A stretch of 19,043 nucleotides of DNA from Flavobacteriaceae bacterium (GTDB lineage Bacteria; Bacteroidota; Bacteroidia; Flavobacteriales; Flavobacteriaceae), in NCBI GenBank assembly GCA_018608735.1, contig JABAYZ010000309.1:471-19513 (forward strand). Reading direction: 5' to 3'. The position numbers and the translations under genes were made by a program. The notes below the pieces were generated by a model. That model was not told where the DNA came from and made no database searches. It worked only from the letters and a program-made list of their open reading frames with translations. Below are positions 6,661-15,794 of the stretch, piece after piece. Positions within the stretch are counted from its first letter, which is position 1. Every line of letters starts with the position of its first letter.

Positions 6661-6688
6661 GTTTCCATTAAATATAAAAAATAACAGA

Positions 6689-9142
6689 ATGAAAGTTTTA
6701 AAATTTGGAGGAACATCTGTAGGTTCTTCAAAAAATATAATCAAAGTAATAAAAATCGTTAAAGAAGAATCCGCTTCTGAAAACACTGTTGTTGTGGTAT
6801 CTGCCGTTGGAGGTATCACCGATAAATTACTAATCGCTGCCGATAAAGCTATTCGTAAAGACCAAAGCTACAAGGAGGATTTTGAAGCCCTTAGGCTAAA
6901 GCACATCGAAGTTATTGATGGTTTACTAAGTGGAGAAGTGCATGAAGCGACAACTGATATTGTTTTGGACCATTTATCCCGACTTGAAAAGTTGTTAGAT
7001 GGCGTATATCTAATTAATGAATTGTCTCCAAAAACAACCGACAAGCTCCTCAGTTTTGGAGAATTGATTTCGTCATTGATTATTTATGAAGCGATGAAAT
7101 CTAAAGGGCTTAATGTGCAATTAAAAAATTCTCAAAATTTAATTGTAACAGATTCAAACTTCACCAATGCCGCCGTTAATTTCGAAGAAACCAATGCAAA
7201 CATCTCCACCTATTTTGAGAGTAATCAAAAAATGGTAACCATTTTACCTGGTTTCATTTCAAAATCTGAACAAGACGAAATTACAACTTTAGGTCGTGGA
7301 GGATCAGATTATACAGCCGCTATTATTGCAGCAGCATTAAACGCGAGTGTTTTACAAATCTGGACAGATGTAAGTGGAATGTTTACCACAAATCCTAAGA
7401 TGGTTAAGCAAGCAAAACCTATTCATAAATTATCCTATTTAGAGGCCATAGAATTGTCTCATTTTGGAGCCAAAGTTTTATATCCCCCAACAGTTCAACC
7501 TGTATTAACAAAGGATATTCCGTTACTTATCAAGAATACACTAGCGCCTCAAGATCCTGGAACTATGATTACCAAAGTTGTGGAAAATGGTTCTCAATCT
7601 CCAATAAAGGGCATTAGCAACATCAATAATGTATCGTTATTGACGCTTCAAGGGAATGGTATGGTTGGTATTCCTGGATTTTCTAAACGGTTGTTTGAAA
7701 CCTTAGCACATTCAAAAATTAATGTGATTATTATTACGCAAGCTTCTTCGGAACATTCAATATGTATTGGAATTTCAGATGCCGATGCCCTATCGGCAAA
7801 AGCGGTTATTGATAAAGAGTTTGAAAATGAAATTTCACTGTTCAAAATTGACCCATTGGTCATTGAAACCAACTTATCAATTGTTGCTGTTGTAGGCGAT
7901 AAAATGAAAAGTCATCAAGGCATCAGCGGAAAAATGTTTAGCACTTTAGGTAAAAATAATGTAAATATAAGAGCTATTGCACAAGGAGCTTCAGAACGAA
8001 ATATTACGGCTGTGATATCTGAATCTGATGTCAAAAAAGCACTAAACTGTTTGCATGAGCGGTTTTTTGAAGAAGAAGTGAAGCATGTTAATTTATTTAT
8101 TGCAGGAGTTGGAAATGTAGGAAAGTCCTTAATTGAACAAATCAAACAACAGAAAAAATATATAAAATCCACACTTAAAATTAAGATTAATGTGGTTGCC
8201 CTATCGAATTCAAAAACTATGGTTTTTGATGAAACTGGATTAGATCTTTCTAATTGGGAATCCCAATTAAAAAATGGGCAACCTACAGCTCCTATGGCAT
8301 TTTTTGATGCTTCAAAAAAACAGAATTTGAGAAATTCAATTTTTATTGATATCACGGCCAATGAAGCTGTTGCTAATACGTATCCACATTACCTAAAACA
8401 GAGTATTGCCGTAGTTGCCTGTAATAAAATTGCATGTTCTAGTGCTATAGAAAACTACAAAGAATTAAAACAACTTTCACATAAATATAATGTCCCCTTC
8501 TTGTTTGAAACAAATGTTGGTGCTGGTTTACCCGTTATTGATACGTTGAAAAACTTAATCATGTCTGGTGACAAAGTCAACACTATAAATGCGGTGCTCT
8601 CAGGAAGTTTGAATTTTATATTTAATAATTTCAATCAAAATACAAGCTTTCATGACGTGGTGAAACAAGCACAAACAGAAGGCTACACTGAACCAGATCC
8701 TAGAATTGATTTGAGTGGCGTTGATGTCGCTAGAAAATTATTAATTTTAGCAAGAGAAAGTGGCGAAATGCTAGAAATGGAAGACATTCAAAATGAAGCC
8801 TTTTTACCCCAAGAGTGTATGGACGCTTCATCCGTTGATTTGTTTTTTGAAACCTTAAAATCAAATGAAACCTTGTTTCAAAAATTGTTTGAAAACGCCA
8901 AAGCCAAAAACTGTCAACTGAAATATGTTGCGGAATTTAAGGACGGAAAAGCAAGCGTAGGTTTACAAGAAATCCCAGAGGGACATCCATTTTTTAACCT
9001 CGAAGGAAAAGATAATATTGTAATGTTTTATACCAACCGTTATACCGATCAGCCCATGATTATTAAAGGAGCTGGCGCAGGATCTGAAGTCACAGCTTCT
9101 GGGTTATTTGCCGATATTATTAGAATTTCAAATAATAATTAA
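6689..9142 (+). CDS. thrA: Bifunctional aspartokinase / homoserine dehydrogenase I
   Basis: The 817-residue protein catalyses the first and third steps from aspartate towards threonine and methionine. The aspartokinase domain (about 1-290) opens MKVLKFGGTSVGSS, with the kinase loop GRGGSD at 202-207. Two ACT-type regulatory segments follow (about 310-460, including GNGMVGIPGFSKRLFETL and SGKMFSTLGKNNVNIRAIAQG), where end products normally inhibit. The homoserine dehydrogenase domain starts near 468, with the NAD(P) motif GVGNVG (473-478), VACNKIA and EPDPRIDLSGVDVARK near 667-683. The length is normal for ThrA. The stop codon overlaps the thrB start by one base (TAATG), which indicates translational coupling. 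Transcription is probably controlled through the leader region upstream. Aspartate-semialdehyde dehydrogenase, the intervening step, is not in this window. Confidence 0.97.
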   Translation: MKVLKFGGTSVGSSKNIIKVIKIVKEESASENTVVVVSAVGGITDKLLIAADKAIRKDQSYKEDFEALRLKHIEVIDGLLSGEVHEATTDIVLDHLSRLEKLLDGVYLINELSPKTTDKLLSFGELISSLIIYEAMKSKGLNVQLKNSQNLIVTDSNFTNAAVNFEETNANISTYFESNQKMVTILPGFISKSEQDEITTLGRGGSDYTAAIIAAALNASVLQIWTDVSGMFTTNPKMVKQAKPIHKLSYLEAIELSHFGAKVLYPPTVQPVLTKDIPLLIKNTLAPQDPGTMITKVVENGSQSPIKGISNINNVSLLTLQGNGMVGIPGFSKRLFETLAHSKINVIIITQASSEHSICIGISDADALSAKAVIDKEFENEISLFKIDPLVIETNLSIVAVVGDKMKSHQGISGKMFSTLGKNNVNIRAIAQGASERNITAVISESDVKKALNCLHERFFEEEVKHVNLFIAGVGNVGKSLIEQIKQQKKYIKSTLKIKINVVALSNSKTMVFDETGLDLSNWESQLKNGQPTAPMAFFDASKKQNLRNSIFIDITANEAVANTYPHYLKQSIAVVACNKIACSSAIENYKELKQLSHKYNVPFLFETNVGAGLPVIDTLKNLIMSGDKVNTINAVLSGSLNFIFNNFNQNTSFHDVVKQAQTEGYTEPDPRIDLSGVDVARKLLILARESGEMLEMEDIQNEAFLPQECMDASSVDLFFETLKSNETLFQKLFENAKAKNCQLKYVAEFKDGKASVGLQEIPEGHPFFNLEGKDNIVMFYTNRYTDQPMIIKGAGAGSEVTASGLFADIIRISNNN

Positions 9143-10065
9143 TGAACGAAATTAAACTTTTTTCTCCTGCAACTGTTGCAAATGTGTCTTGTGGATTTGA
9201 TGTTCTTGGGTTTTGCTTGGACTCTATCGGCGATGAAATGGTAATTCGAAAAACTGTAGAGAAAGGCATTCGAATCACAAAAATTGAAGGCTATGACTTG
9301 CCTTTTGAGGTCGAAAAAAATGTAGCTGGAGTTTCCGCATTAGCAATGTATGATGCGGCAAAACCCGATTGTGGTTTTGAAATTGAAATCTATAAACATA
9401 TTAAACCCGGTAGTGGTGTTGGTAGTAGTTCTGCAAGTGCTGTTGGTAGTGTTTACGGCATGAATGTTCTTCTCGGAAATCCATATTCTAAAACTGAACT
9501 TACTGCCTTTGCAATGAAAGGAGAAGCCGAAGCGAGTCAAAGTGAACATGCTGATAATATCGCTCCTGCCCTTTTTGGTGGGTTCACCTTAGTAAAAAGC
9601 TTGGCGCCTTTAGAAATTCTTCAAATTCCAACCCCATTAGATTTATTTGCTGTGGTAATTCACCCACAAATTGAAATTAAAACCGCTGAAGCTCGTAGAC
9701 TACTTCCGGAAAATATTTCATTACAACACGCCATTACACAGTGGTCAAATGTTGGAAGTCTAATCCATGGTTTGCATACCAATGATTATGATCTGATCAG
9801 TAGATCATTAAAAGATGTAGTTGTAGAACCCTTTAGAAGTCAATTGATACCTGGTTTTGAAAGCATCAAAACAACAGCTATAGAAAATGGCGCTTTAGGT
9901 GCTGGTATTTCTGGTTCTGGTCCTTCAGTATTTAGTTTATGTAAAAGTGAAGCGACCGCATTAGCTGTTGAAAAAGCCATTAGAAAAACGTATCAAAAAC
10001 AAAATATTCCGTTTGAAATATATGTGTCAAAAATAAATTTAGACGGCATTAAACACCTAAATTAA
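9142..10065 (+). CDS. thrB: Homoserine kinase
   Basis: The 307-residue cytosolic kinase of the GHMP family phosphorylates homoserine to O-phosphohomoserine, the second-last step to threonine. It opens IKLFSPATVANVSCGFDVLG, the family substrate-binding start. The ATP-binding glycine/serine loop is KPGSGVGSSSASAVG (88-102), and the third GHMP motif GAGISGSGPSVFSL is at about 252-265. The length is normal. It overlaps thrA by a single base and precedes thrC by 8 bases, making a tight three-gene operon in the classical thrABC order. Confidence 0.97.
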   Translation: MNEIKLFSPATVANVSCGFDVLGFCLDSIGDEMVIRKTVEKGIRITKIEGYDLPFEVEKNVAGVSALAMYDAAKPDCGFEIEIYKHIKPGSGVGSSSASAVGSVYGMNVLLGNPYSKTELTAFAMKGEAEASQSEHADNIAPALFGGFTLVKSLAPLEILQIPTPLDLFAVVIHPQIEIKTAEARRLLPENISLQHAITQWSNVGSLIHGLHTNDYDLISRSLKDVVVEPFRSQLIPGFESIKTTAIENGALGAGISGSGPSVFSLCKSEATALAVEKAIRKTYQKQNIPFEIYVSKINLDGIKHLN

Positions 10066-10073
10066 AATCAACT

Positions 10074-11369
10074 ATGAACTTTTATAGTTTAAATAACATA
10101 GCACCAACAACAACATTTGAAAATGCAGTTATCAAAGGACTTGCACCTGATAGAGGGTTGTATTTTCCTGAATCGATCACCGCATTAGAGCCCTCATTTT
10201 TTGAAACTATCGAAAACCTCTCAAATGAAGATATCGCTTTTGAAGCCATCAAACAATTCATTAGTCCCGAAATTCCCGAAGCCACTTTAAAAACAATCAT
10301 AGCAGAAACACTCAGTTTTGATTTTCCTATTGTGAAGCTTACAGACTCTATTTCTACACTTGAATTATTTCATGGCCCAACAATGGCTTTTAAAGATGTA
10401 GGGGCGCGTTTTATGGCGCGATGTTTAGGGTACTTTAATCAAAATAACTCCAATGAAGTGACCGTATTGGTCGCAACTTCTGGAGATACTGGTGGTGCCG
10501 TAGCCAATGGGTTTTTGGGTGTTAAAGGGGTTCGTGTGGTTATTTTATATCCTAGTGGAAAAGTAAGTAATATCCAAGAAAAACAATTAACCACCCTAGG
10601 TCAAAACATCACAGCATTAGAAGTTGACGGGACGTTTGACGATTGTCAGGAGATGGTAAAAAAAGCGTTTATTGATGATGAACTCACTTCAAAAATGCAA
10701 TTAACTTCTGCAAACTCAATTAATGTTGCGCGTTGGCTGCCTCAGTTGTTCTATTTTATGTTTGCCTATAAGCAACTAAAACATCAGTTTAAGAACATCG
10801 TATTTTCTGTACCTAGTGGCAATTTTGGAAATGTATGTGCGGGGATGATCGCTCAAAAATTAGGGCTACCCATCAAACATTTTATCGCTTCTAATAATGA
10901 CAATAATGTCGTTACACGTTATTTAGAATCGAATTCTTATGAGCCAAAACCTTCGGTTCAAACCGTTAGTAATGCTATGGATGTTGGAAATCCAAGTAAT
11001 TTTATTCGCATCCAAGCCCTGTATAATAATGATTTTGATCGCTTAAAATCAAACCTTTCCTCCTATAGTTTTACAGATGAAGCCACAAAAGAAGCTTTAG
11101 ACGAAATTTACACAACCACTAATTATATTGCTGATCCTCATGGTGCCGTGGGGTATTTGGGTTGTAAATCGTATTTAAAAACTAACCCCGATGCGCATTG
11201 TGTGTTTTTAGAAACGGCTCACCCCACTAAGTTCTTAGATGTTGTGAAAGAAGTTATAGCTGCAGAAATTCCACTACCCCCACAAATAAAAGCGGTCATT
11301 GATAAACAAAAGGTAGCCACAGAAATTAAAGATTATCTGGAGTTTAAAGCATTTTTAACACAACTATAA
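10074..11369 (+). CDS. thrC: Threonine synthase
   Basis: The 431-residue PLP enzyme converts O-phosphohomoserine to threonine and phosphate. The N-terminal GLAPDRGLYFPE (22-33) is typical of the longer threonine synthase class found in E. coli and yeast. The PLP lysine is K107 in HGPTMAFKD, and the phosphate-binding loop TSGDTGGAVANG lies near 135-146. PSGNFGN and the C-terminal DPHGAVGYLG and ETAHPTKF motifs are also present. It closes the thr operon. A 7-bp inverted repeat (11387-11393 with 11407-11413) follows the stop by 17 bases and could serve as a weak terminator. It also overlaps the presumed gcvT promoter. Confidence 0.97.
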   Translation: MNFYSLNNIAPTTTFENAVIKGLAPDRGLYFPESITALEPSFFETIENLSNEDIAFEAIKQFISPEIPEATLKTIIAETLSFDFPIVKLTDSISTLELFHGPTMAFKDVGARFMARCLGYFNQNNSNEVTVLVATSGDTGGAVANGFLGVKGVRVVILYPSGKVSNIQEKQLTTLGQNITALEVDGTFDDCQEMVKKAFIDDELTSKMQLTSANSINVARWLPQLFYFMFAYKQLKHQFKNIVFSVPSGNFGNVCAGMIAQKLGLPIKHFIASNNDNNVVTRYLESNSYEPKPSVQTVSNAMDVGNPSNFIRIQALYNNDFDRLKSNLSSYSFTDEATKEALDEIYTTTNYIADPHGAVGYLGCKSYLKTNPDAHCVFLETAHPTKFLDVVKEVIAAEIPLPPQIKAVIDKQKVATEIKDYLEFKAFLTQL

Positions 11370-11383
11370 GGCCTACCAATTCC

Positions 11384-11401
11384 TATTTTTGATTAGATTT
11401 G
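11384..11401 (+). promoter_or_regulatory. Overlapping -7 elements before gcvT
   Basis: Two full matches to TAnnTTTG lie side by side: TATTTTTG (11384-11391) and TAGATTTG (11394-11401), 33 and 23 bases before the gcvT start. No TTG is found at the right -33 distance from either. They overlap the inverted repeat TTTTGAT/ATCAAAA (11387-11413), which might act as an operator or a thrC terminator. Confidence 0.45.
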
Positions 11402-11424
11402 TAGAGATCAAAATTTAATTTGTT

Positions 11425-12507
11425 ATGAAATCTACTGCACTCCAATCAACACATATAGCGCTTGGTGCTAAAATGGTACCTTTTGCGGGTTTTAATATGC
11501 CTGTACACTATGAAGGAATCACTAGCGAACATGAAACCGTCAGAAATGGCGTTGGTGTTTTTGATGTTTCTCATATGGGAGAATTTCTTATTGAGGGGCC
11601 AAATGCCTTAGAACTTATACAAAGTATTTCATCTAATGACGCGTCTAAACTTAGCATTGGGCAAGCACAATATAGTTGTTTACCAAATGATCAGGGCGGG
11701 ATTGTCGATGACTTAATTATCTATAAGGTCAAAGAAGAAACCTATCTGTTAGTTGTTAATGCCAGTAATATTGAAAAAGACTGGGATTGGATGGCTTCTA
11801 AAAATGTTATGGGTGCAGAAATGAAAAACATTAGTGAGGCCTATTCCTTGTTAGCTATACAAGGGCCAAAAGCAGTGGAAGCTATGCAATCTTTATCTAG
11901 TGTTGACTTATCTTCGATTGCGTTCTATAATTTTGTTGTTGCGGATTTTGCAGGGATTGAACACGTAATTATTTCTGCAACAGGGTATACTGGAAGTGGT
12001 GGGTTTGAGATCTATTGTAAGAACACAGAGGTGAAACAAGTATGGGATCGTGTATTTGAAGCAGGCGCTTCGTTTGGAATCAAACCTATTGGTTTAGCAG
12101 CACGAGACACCTTGCGTTTAGAAATGGGCTATTGTTTATATGGCAATGACATTGATGACCACAGCTCCCCTATTGAAGCTGGACTGGGTTGGATTACCAA
12201 ATTCACAAAACCATTCACAAATTCTGAAGCACTAAAAATTGAAAAACAAAACGGTCCAAAACGCCGCTTAGTTGGATTTGAATTATTGGAACGTGGCATA
12301 CCAAGAAAGGACTATAGTATTGAAGATCAATCTGGTAATGAAATTGGCATTGTCACATCAGGAACAATGGCACCATCACTAGGAAAAGGTATTGGAATGG
12401 GTTATGTTCTGGCTGACCATGCAGCAGTGGGCTCTGCATTATTTATTTCGATCCGGAAACATAAAGTTCCTGCTAAAGTTGTGAAACTTCCGTTTTACAA
12501 AAAATAG
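11425..12507 (+). CDS. gcvT: Aminomethyltransferase (glycine cleavage system T protein)
   Basis: The 360-residue T protein takes the aminomethyl group from the lipoyl H protein and passes it to tetrahydrofolate, releasing ammonia and 5,10-methylene-tetrahydrofolate. The family start is clear: ALGAKMVPFAGFNMPVHY (12-29), FDVSHMGEF (46-54) and the folate/active-site loop GGIVDDLI (91-98). The signature ARDTLRLEMGYCLYGNDI is near 224-241, then IEAGLGW and GIVTSGTMAPSLG near the C-terminus. Length is normal. H and P proteins are not in the window, so the system is scattered, as is common in this group. The next gene begins 12 bases downstream and is probably cotranscribed. Confidence 0.97.
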   Translation: MKSTALQSTHIALGAKMVPFAGFNMPVHYEGITSEHETVRNGVGVFDVSHMGEFLIEGPNALELIQSISSNDASKLSIGQAQYSCLPNDQGGIVDDLIIYKVKEETYLLVVNASNIEKDWDWMASKNVMGAEMKNISEAYSLLAIQGPKAVEAMQSLSSVDLSSIAFYNFVVADFAGIEHVIISATGYTGSGGFEIYCKNTEVKQVWDRVFEAGASFGIKPIGLAARDTLRLEMGYCLYGNDIDDHSSPIEAGLGWITKFTKPFTNSEALKIEKQNGPKRRLVGFELLERGIPRKDYSIEDQSGNEIGIVTSGTMAPSLGKGIGMGYVLADHAAVGSALFISIRKHKVPAKVVKLPFYKK

Positions 12508-12519
12508 CTATATTTAAAG

Positions 12520-13347
12520 ATGGGGTTATTTAAAAAACAACGAATTCTAATCTTAGGAGCGAGCGGATTTATAGGCAATGCAATTTACAAAGAACTTAAT
12601 GCCTATTATCGAACTTTTGGAACCTATCGATCGCCCAACAACATTTTTGAAAACAATAAGCAGTTTTATCATTATGATTTTGAAGAAGATGATGTTTTTG
12701 AAATTCTAAATGTGGTGAAACCAACGGTAATCATCTCTGCCTTGAGAGGAGACTTTTCAGCACAGCTAACAGCTCACAAACATATTTATCAATATGTATC
12801 TGATCAAAAAAAATGCAAGATAATATTCTTGTCATCTTCAAATGTATTTGATGCTTATAGTAAATTTCCGAGTTATGAAAATGACACGACGCTAAGCATT
12901 AGTATTTATGGTCATTTTAAAATTCGAATTGAGCAGTTATTTTTAAAACTACCAAGTCATAAGGTGGCTATCTTACGTCTCCCTATGGTTTTTGGAGCAC
13001 AATCGCCACGTACTAACGAACTTAAATTATTATTAGAATTGGACGCTCCTATAGAGTTATTTCCAAATTTGGTCATGAATGTGATTACAGATAAAAAATT
13101 AACACAACAGCTGCATTATATCATCAACAGAAAAAAAGATGGTATTTTCCATTTGGGCAGTATGGATTTGGTACATCATGATGATTTTATAAAAGAGTTA
13201 GTTTCTAAATTGGGAGGACAAAACCCAAAGTTTAAACTGGTTTATACCACAAATGACGAACGCTATTTGGCGGTATTACCAAAAGAAAATAGGCTTCCAA
13301 AACACCTTCAGATGTATAGCTTAGAAGTTTTTGAAACGCTATTTTGA
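12520..13347 (+). CDS. NAD-dependent epimerase/reductase-like protein (extended SDR)
   Basis: The 275-residue protein has the extended-SDR fold seen in sugar-nucleotide epimerases and dTDP-4-dehydrorhamnose reductases. The cofactor motif ILGASGFIGN is at 11-20. The active-site serines are in LSSSNVF (104-110), and the catalytic pair is Y130 and K134 in YGHFK. The order and spacing fit RmlD-like proteins, but the C-terminal substrate region is divergent and no substrate can be assigned. It sits 12 bases after gcvT on the same strand, which suggests cotranscription. A functional tie to glycine cleavage is not evident and may only reflect conserved gene order. Confidence 0.8.
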   Translation: MGLFKKQRILILGASGFIGNAIYKELNAYYRTFGTYRSPNNIFENNKQFYHYDFEEDDVFEILNVVKPTVIISALRGDFSAQLTAHKHIYQYVSDQKKCKIIFLSSSNVFDAYSKFPSYENDTTLSISIYGHFKIRIEQLFLKLPSHKVAILRLPMVFGAQSPRTNELKLLLELDAPIELFPNLVMNVITDKKLTQQLHYIINRKKDGIFHLGSMDLVHHDDFIKELVSKLGGQNPKFKLVYTTNDERYLAVLPKENRLPKHLQMYSLEVFETLF

Positions 13348-13366
13348 CGTTTTATGTCAGATTAAG

Positions 13367-13397
13367 TTTGTTTTTCATGCTAGCATTTATATTTTTG
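13367..13397 (+). promoter_or_regulatory. Consensus promoter of yebC (-33 TTTG / -7 TATTTTTG)
   Basis: TTTG (13367-13370), a 19-base spacer and TATTTTTG (13390-13397) match the Bacteroidota promoter consensus in both boxes. Transcription would begin near 13404, about 23 bases before the yebC start, so yebC can be expressed independently of gcvT. Confidence 0.65.
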
Positions 13398-13426
13398 TTA
13401 AACATTATTTTAGAATACAATAACCT

Positions 13427-14137
13427 ATGGGAAGAGCTTTTGAATTTCGCAAAGCAAGAAAAATGAAACGTTGGTCAGCAATGAGCAAAGCGTTTACACG
13501 AATTGGCAAAGACATCGTCATGGCTGTCAAAGAAGGTGGCGCTGATCCAGATAGCAATTCTAGGTTAAGAGCCGTCATTCAAAATGGTAAGGCGGTTAAC
13601 ATGCCAAAAGATAATATTGAACGAGCTATTAAGCGGGCTAGCGATAAAAGTCAAGGGGATTATAAAGAGGTGCTGTTTGAAGGCTATGCTCCTCATGGTA
13701 TTGCGGTGTTAGTTGAAACGGCGACGGACAATAATACACGAACGGTTGCCAATGTGAGAAGTTTTTTCAATAAATGCAATGGAAGTCTGGGCACATCAGG
13801 ATCTGTTGTGTTTATGTTTGATCATACCTGTAATTTTAGAATTAATGCAGAAGGCTTAGATGTAGACGACATTGAGCTTGAATTTATTGATTTTGGTGCC
13901 GAAGAGGTGTTTGCGGATGATGATGGTATTTTGATTTATGCCCCATTTGAAAGTTTTGGCGCTATTCAATCTGCATTAGAAGAACGAGAAATTGAGATTC
14001 TTTCCTCTGGATTCGAAAGGATTCCAAATGTCACTAAACCCTTAAACGAAGAACAAATTGCTGATGTAGAAAAATTGTTGGAGAAACTCGAAGAAGATGA
14101 TGATGTACAATTTGTGTATCACACTATGCAAGAGTAA
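13427..14137 (+). CDS. yebC: YebC/PmpR family protein
   Basis: The 236-residue protein belongs to the YebC/TACO1 family. Some members are described as DNA-binding regulators (PmpR), and family members are also linked to translation of difficult proline-rich stretches and mitochondrial translation (TACO1). The basic N-terminal domain is recognisable (MGRAFEFRKARKMKRWSAMS, FTRIGKDIVMAVKEGGADP, MPKDNIERAIKRA), followed by YKEVLFEGYAPHGIAVLVE and a GSLGTSGSVVFMF segment, with an acidic C-terminal domain (EKLLEKLEEDDDVQFVYH). Length is normal. The usual GHSKW start of many homologues is GRAFEF here, the form common in Bacteroidota. Its stop codon abuts the stop of the convergent acyltransferase gene with no spacer. 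Confidence 0.95.
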   Translation: MGRAFEFRKARKMKRWSAMSKAFTRIGKDIVMAVKEGGADPDSNSRLRAVIQNGKAVNMPKDNIERAIKRASDKSQGDYKEVLFEGYAPHGIAVLVETATDNNTRTVANVRSFFNKCNGSLGTSGSVVFMFDHTCNFRINAEGLDVDDIELEFIDFGAEEVFADDDGILIYAPFESFGAIQSALEEREIEILSSGFERIPNVTKPLNEEQIADVEKLLEKLEEDDDVQFVYHTMQE

Positions 14138-14680
14138 TTATGAGTTCTGAGGTATTTTACCTTTAATGCCCTCAAAAAACGCACGCATAAATTTAAAATC
14201 GGCTTCGATATCGTCTGTCGGAAAAAAGGGATCCGAGAAACGATTGACTTTATTCTCAAAATCAAAAGACAACATAACTATAGGAACATTTGCGGTTTTG
14301 GCAATGTAATAAAATCCTGTTTTCCATTGTGTAACTTTTCTTCGTGTACCCTCGGGTGCTAATAGCATTCGAAATACCACTCTATTTTCAAATAAACGCG
14401 CAATGGCATCAACCTGTTTTTCATTCGCATTACGATGAACTGGTGCGCCGCCAAGCGCTCTAAAAAACCAGCCTGTAAAAGGATTGAAAAGTATTTTTTT
14501 TCCTACAAAATTAGCTTCTAATTTTATAGCTGATCTTAGCAATACTCCAATATAAAAATCATGCCAACTGGTATGGGGAGCTGCAATAAGAACCGCTTTT
14601 TTGACGGTATTAAAATCATTAAAACCCTTTACTTTCCACCCCAATAAACGATGGTATATAAATTTTGAAATCCTGTGCAT
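14138..14680 (-). CDS. PlsC-like 1-acyl-glycerol-3-phosphate acyltransferase family protein
   Basis: The 180-residue protein carries the glycerolipid acyltransferase signature: HTSWHD, an HX4D box with H36 and D41, and EGTR at 110-113. Between them is GWFFRALGGAPVHR (70-83), the substrate-binding block. The N-terminus is basic and mildly hydrophobic, so membrane association is likely. It is shorter than true PlsC (about 240 residues) and resembles the compact lysophospholipid-type acyltransferases common in Bacteroidota, so the acceptor lipid is uncertain. It lies 2 bases after the iron-type alcohol dehydrogenase gene and is the last gene of the putative kdsB operon. Acting on lipid A or a phospholipid would fit the neighbours, but this is inference. 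Confidence 0.88.
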   Translation of the reverse strand: MHRISKFIYHRLLGWKVKGFNDFNTVKKAVLIAAPHTSWHDFYIGVLLRSAIKLEANFVGKKILFNPFTGWFFRALGGAPVHRNANEKQVDAIARLFENRVVFRMLLAPEGTRRKVTQWKTGFYYIAKTANVPIVMLSFDFENKVNRFSDPFFPTDDIEADFKFMRAFFEGIKGKIPQNS

Positions 14681-14682
14681 TT

Positions 14683-15768
14683 TTACATTTTAGAATAGAG
14701 GTCTTTTAATAGAGTCCTCGTGATTTTTGTCTTCCAGTCATTTCCTATAGCATTCTCCCATAACGGCTCAAGACTTAAAGCAACATCAATCATAATATCA
14801 AATTGTTGATCTGTAAGATTTGCACAAAGGCCTTGTGGTAAAGTAATATTATGCTTGGCTTTCATCGCCTTAAACAACTTTACGCCATCAGGATAAAATG
14901 CTTCTAGATGATCAAAAACCACACAATTTCCAACGCCATGTTTGGTGCCTAATAAAAATGATAATCCATAACTCATCGCATGGGCTACACCAACTTGAGA
15001 ATAGGCGATACTCATTCCGCCATGCCAAGAGGCCATCATTAATTTATCTTGAATTTCATTAGAATCAAGATTGCCTAAGAAAATTTCTTTACAGAGATCA
15101 AAAGCTGTTTCTCCATAAGTTTTACTAAATGTGTTGATGTATTTTCCTGTAAGCGATTCTACACAATGAATATAGCAGTCCATCCCTGTATAAAACCATT
15201 GATCCTTAGGAACACCCTCGGTGAGTTCTGGATCTAAAATCACTTGATCAAAAGGGGTGAAATCACTATTAAGCCCTAATTTCATAGTTGGACCTGTCAA
15301 GATAGTTGTTCGAGACACTTCAGCGCCTGTTCCAGAAATTGTTGGAATTCCAACATGATATATGCCTTTATTTTTTATTAAATCCCAGCCTTGAAAATCT
15401 TCACTGGATCCATTATTAGTCAACATCAATGCCACTGCTTTAGCTAAATCCAGCAAAGTTCCCCCTCCAATTCCAATAATTCCTGAGGGTAAAATACTAG
15501 AACCTAAAATAATATCATTTACCAGATTATCAACTTGGGATGTTTTGGGCTCTTCTTTTGCCGAGATGAAAATAATTTGATCATTATATAGTAAAGGAAT
15601 TTTAGCGAGTAATACGGCGTTATGCTCAAATACATCATCGACCAAAAATATAAATGGTGCACGTTCGTTAAGGCGCATTGGAGCTAAAATCTCTCCCAAT
15701 TGGGTGAAGCTACCACGTCCAAAAACAACTTTGGAAACCATCGGGAAATTTTTAAAATTTACATTCAT
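14683..15768 (-). CDS. Iron-containing (group III) alcohol dehydrogenase, KdnB-like (candidate Kdo 8-oxidase)
   Basis: The 361-residue dehydrogenase has an N-terminal nucleotide domain with GIGGGTLLDLAKA (98-110) and ISGTGAEVSRTTI. The C-terminal helical metal domain has all four ligands: D197, H201 (in MDCYIH), H263 and H277 (in LGTKHG). The ATG at 15766-15768 is chosen; three more codons reach a TTG at 15777, which is less likely. The N-terminal block NFPMVSKVVFGRGSF and its place next to kdsB recall KdnB of Shewanella oneidensis, a metal-dependent oxidase that oxidises Kdo at C8 as the first step to 8-amino-Kdo. The partner aminotransferase KdnA is not in this window. The family call is firm; the KdnB assignment rests on memory of that protein and on context. 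It is 26 bases downstream of the acetyltransferase-like gene. Confidence 0.85.
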   Translation of the reverse strand: MNVNFKNFPMVSKVVFGRGSFTQLGEILAPMRLNERAPFIFLVDDVFEHNAVLLAKIPLLYNDQIIFISAKEEPKTSQVDNLVNDIILGSSILPSGIIGIGGGTLLDLAKAVALMLTNNGSSEDFQGWDLIKNKGIYHVGIPTISGTGAEVSRTTILTGPTMKLGLNSDFTPFDQVILDPELTEGVPKDQWFYTGMDCYIHCVESLTGKYINTFSKTYGETAFDLCKEIFLGNLDSNEIQDKLMMASWHGGMSIAYSQVGVAHAMSYGLSFLLGTKHGVGNCVVFDHLEAFYPDGVKLFKAMKAKHNITLPQGLCANLTDQQFDIMIDVALSLEPLWENAIGNDWKTKITRTLLKDLYSKM

Positions 15769-15794
15769 AACTAACAACTACTGAACCCATAAAA

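Noticed and set aside
6469..6684. 71-codon plus-strand ORF starting at GTG before thrA
   Set aside because: It starts inside the likely -10 region of the promoter, has Tyr/Asn/Phe-rich AT-driven composition and overlaps the more convincing leader ORF in another frame.
6463..6819. 118-codon minus-strand ORF across the thr leader and thrA start
   Set aside because: It is antisense to the secure thrA start and has no family resemblance; composition reflects AT-rich DNA.
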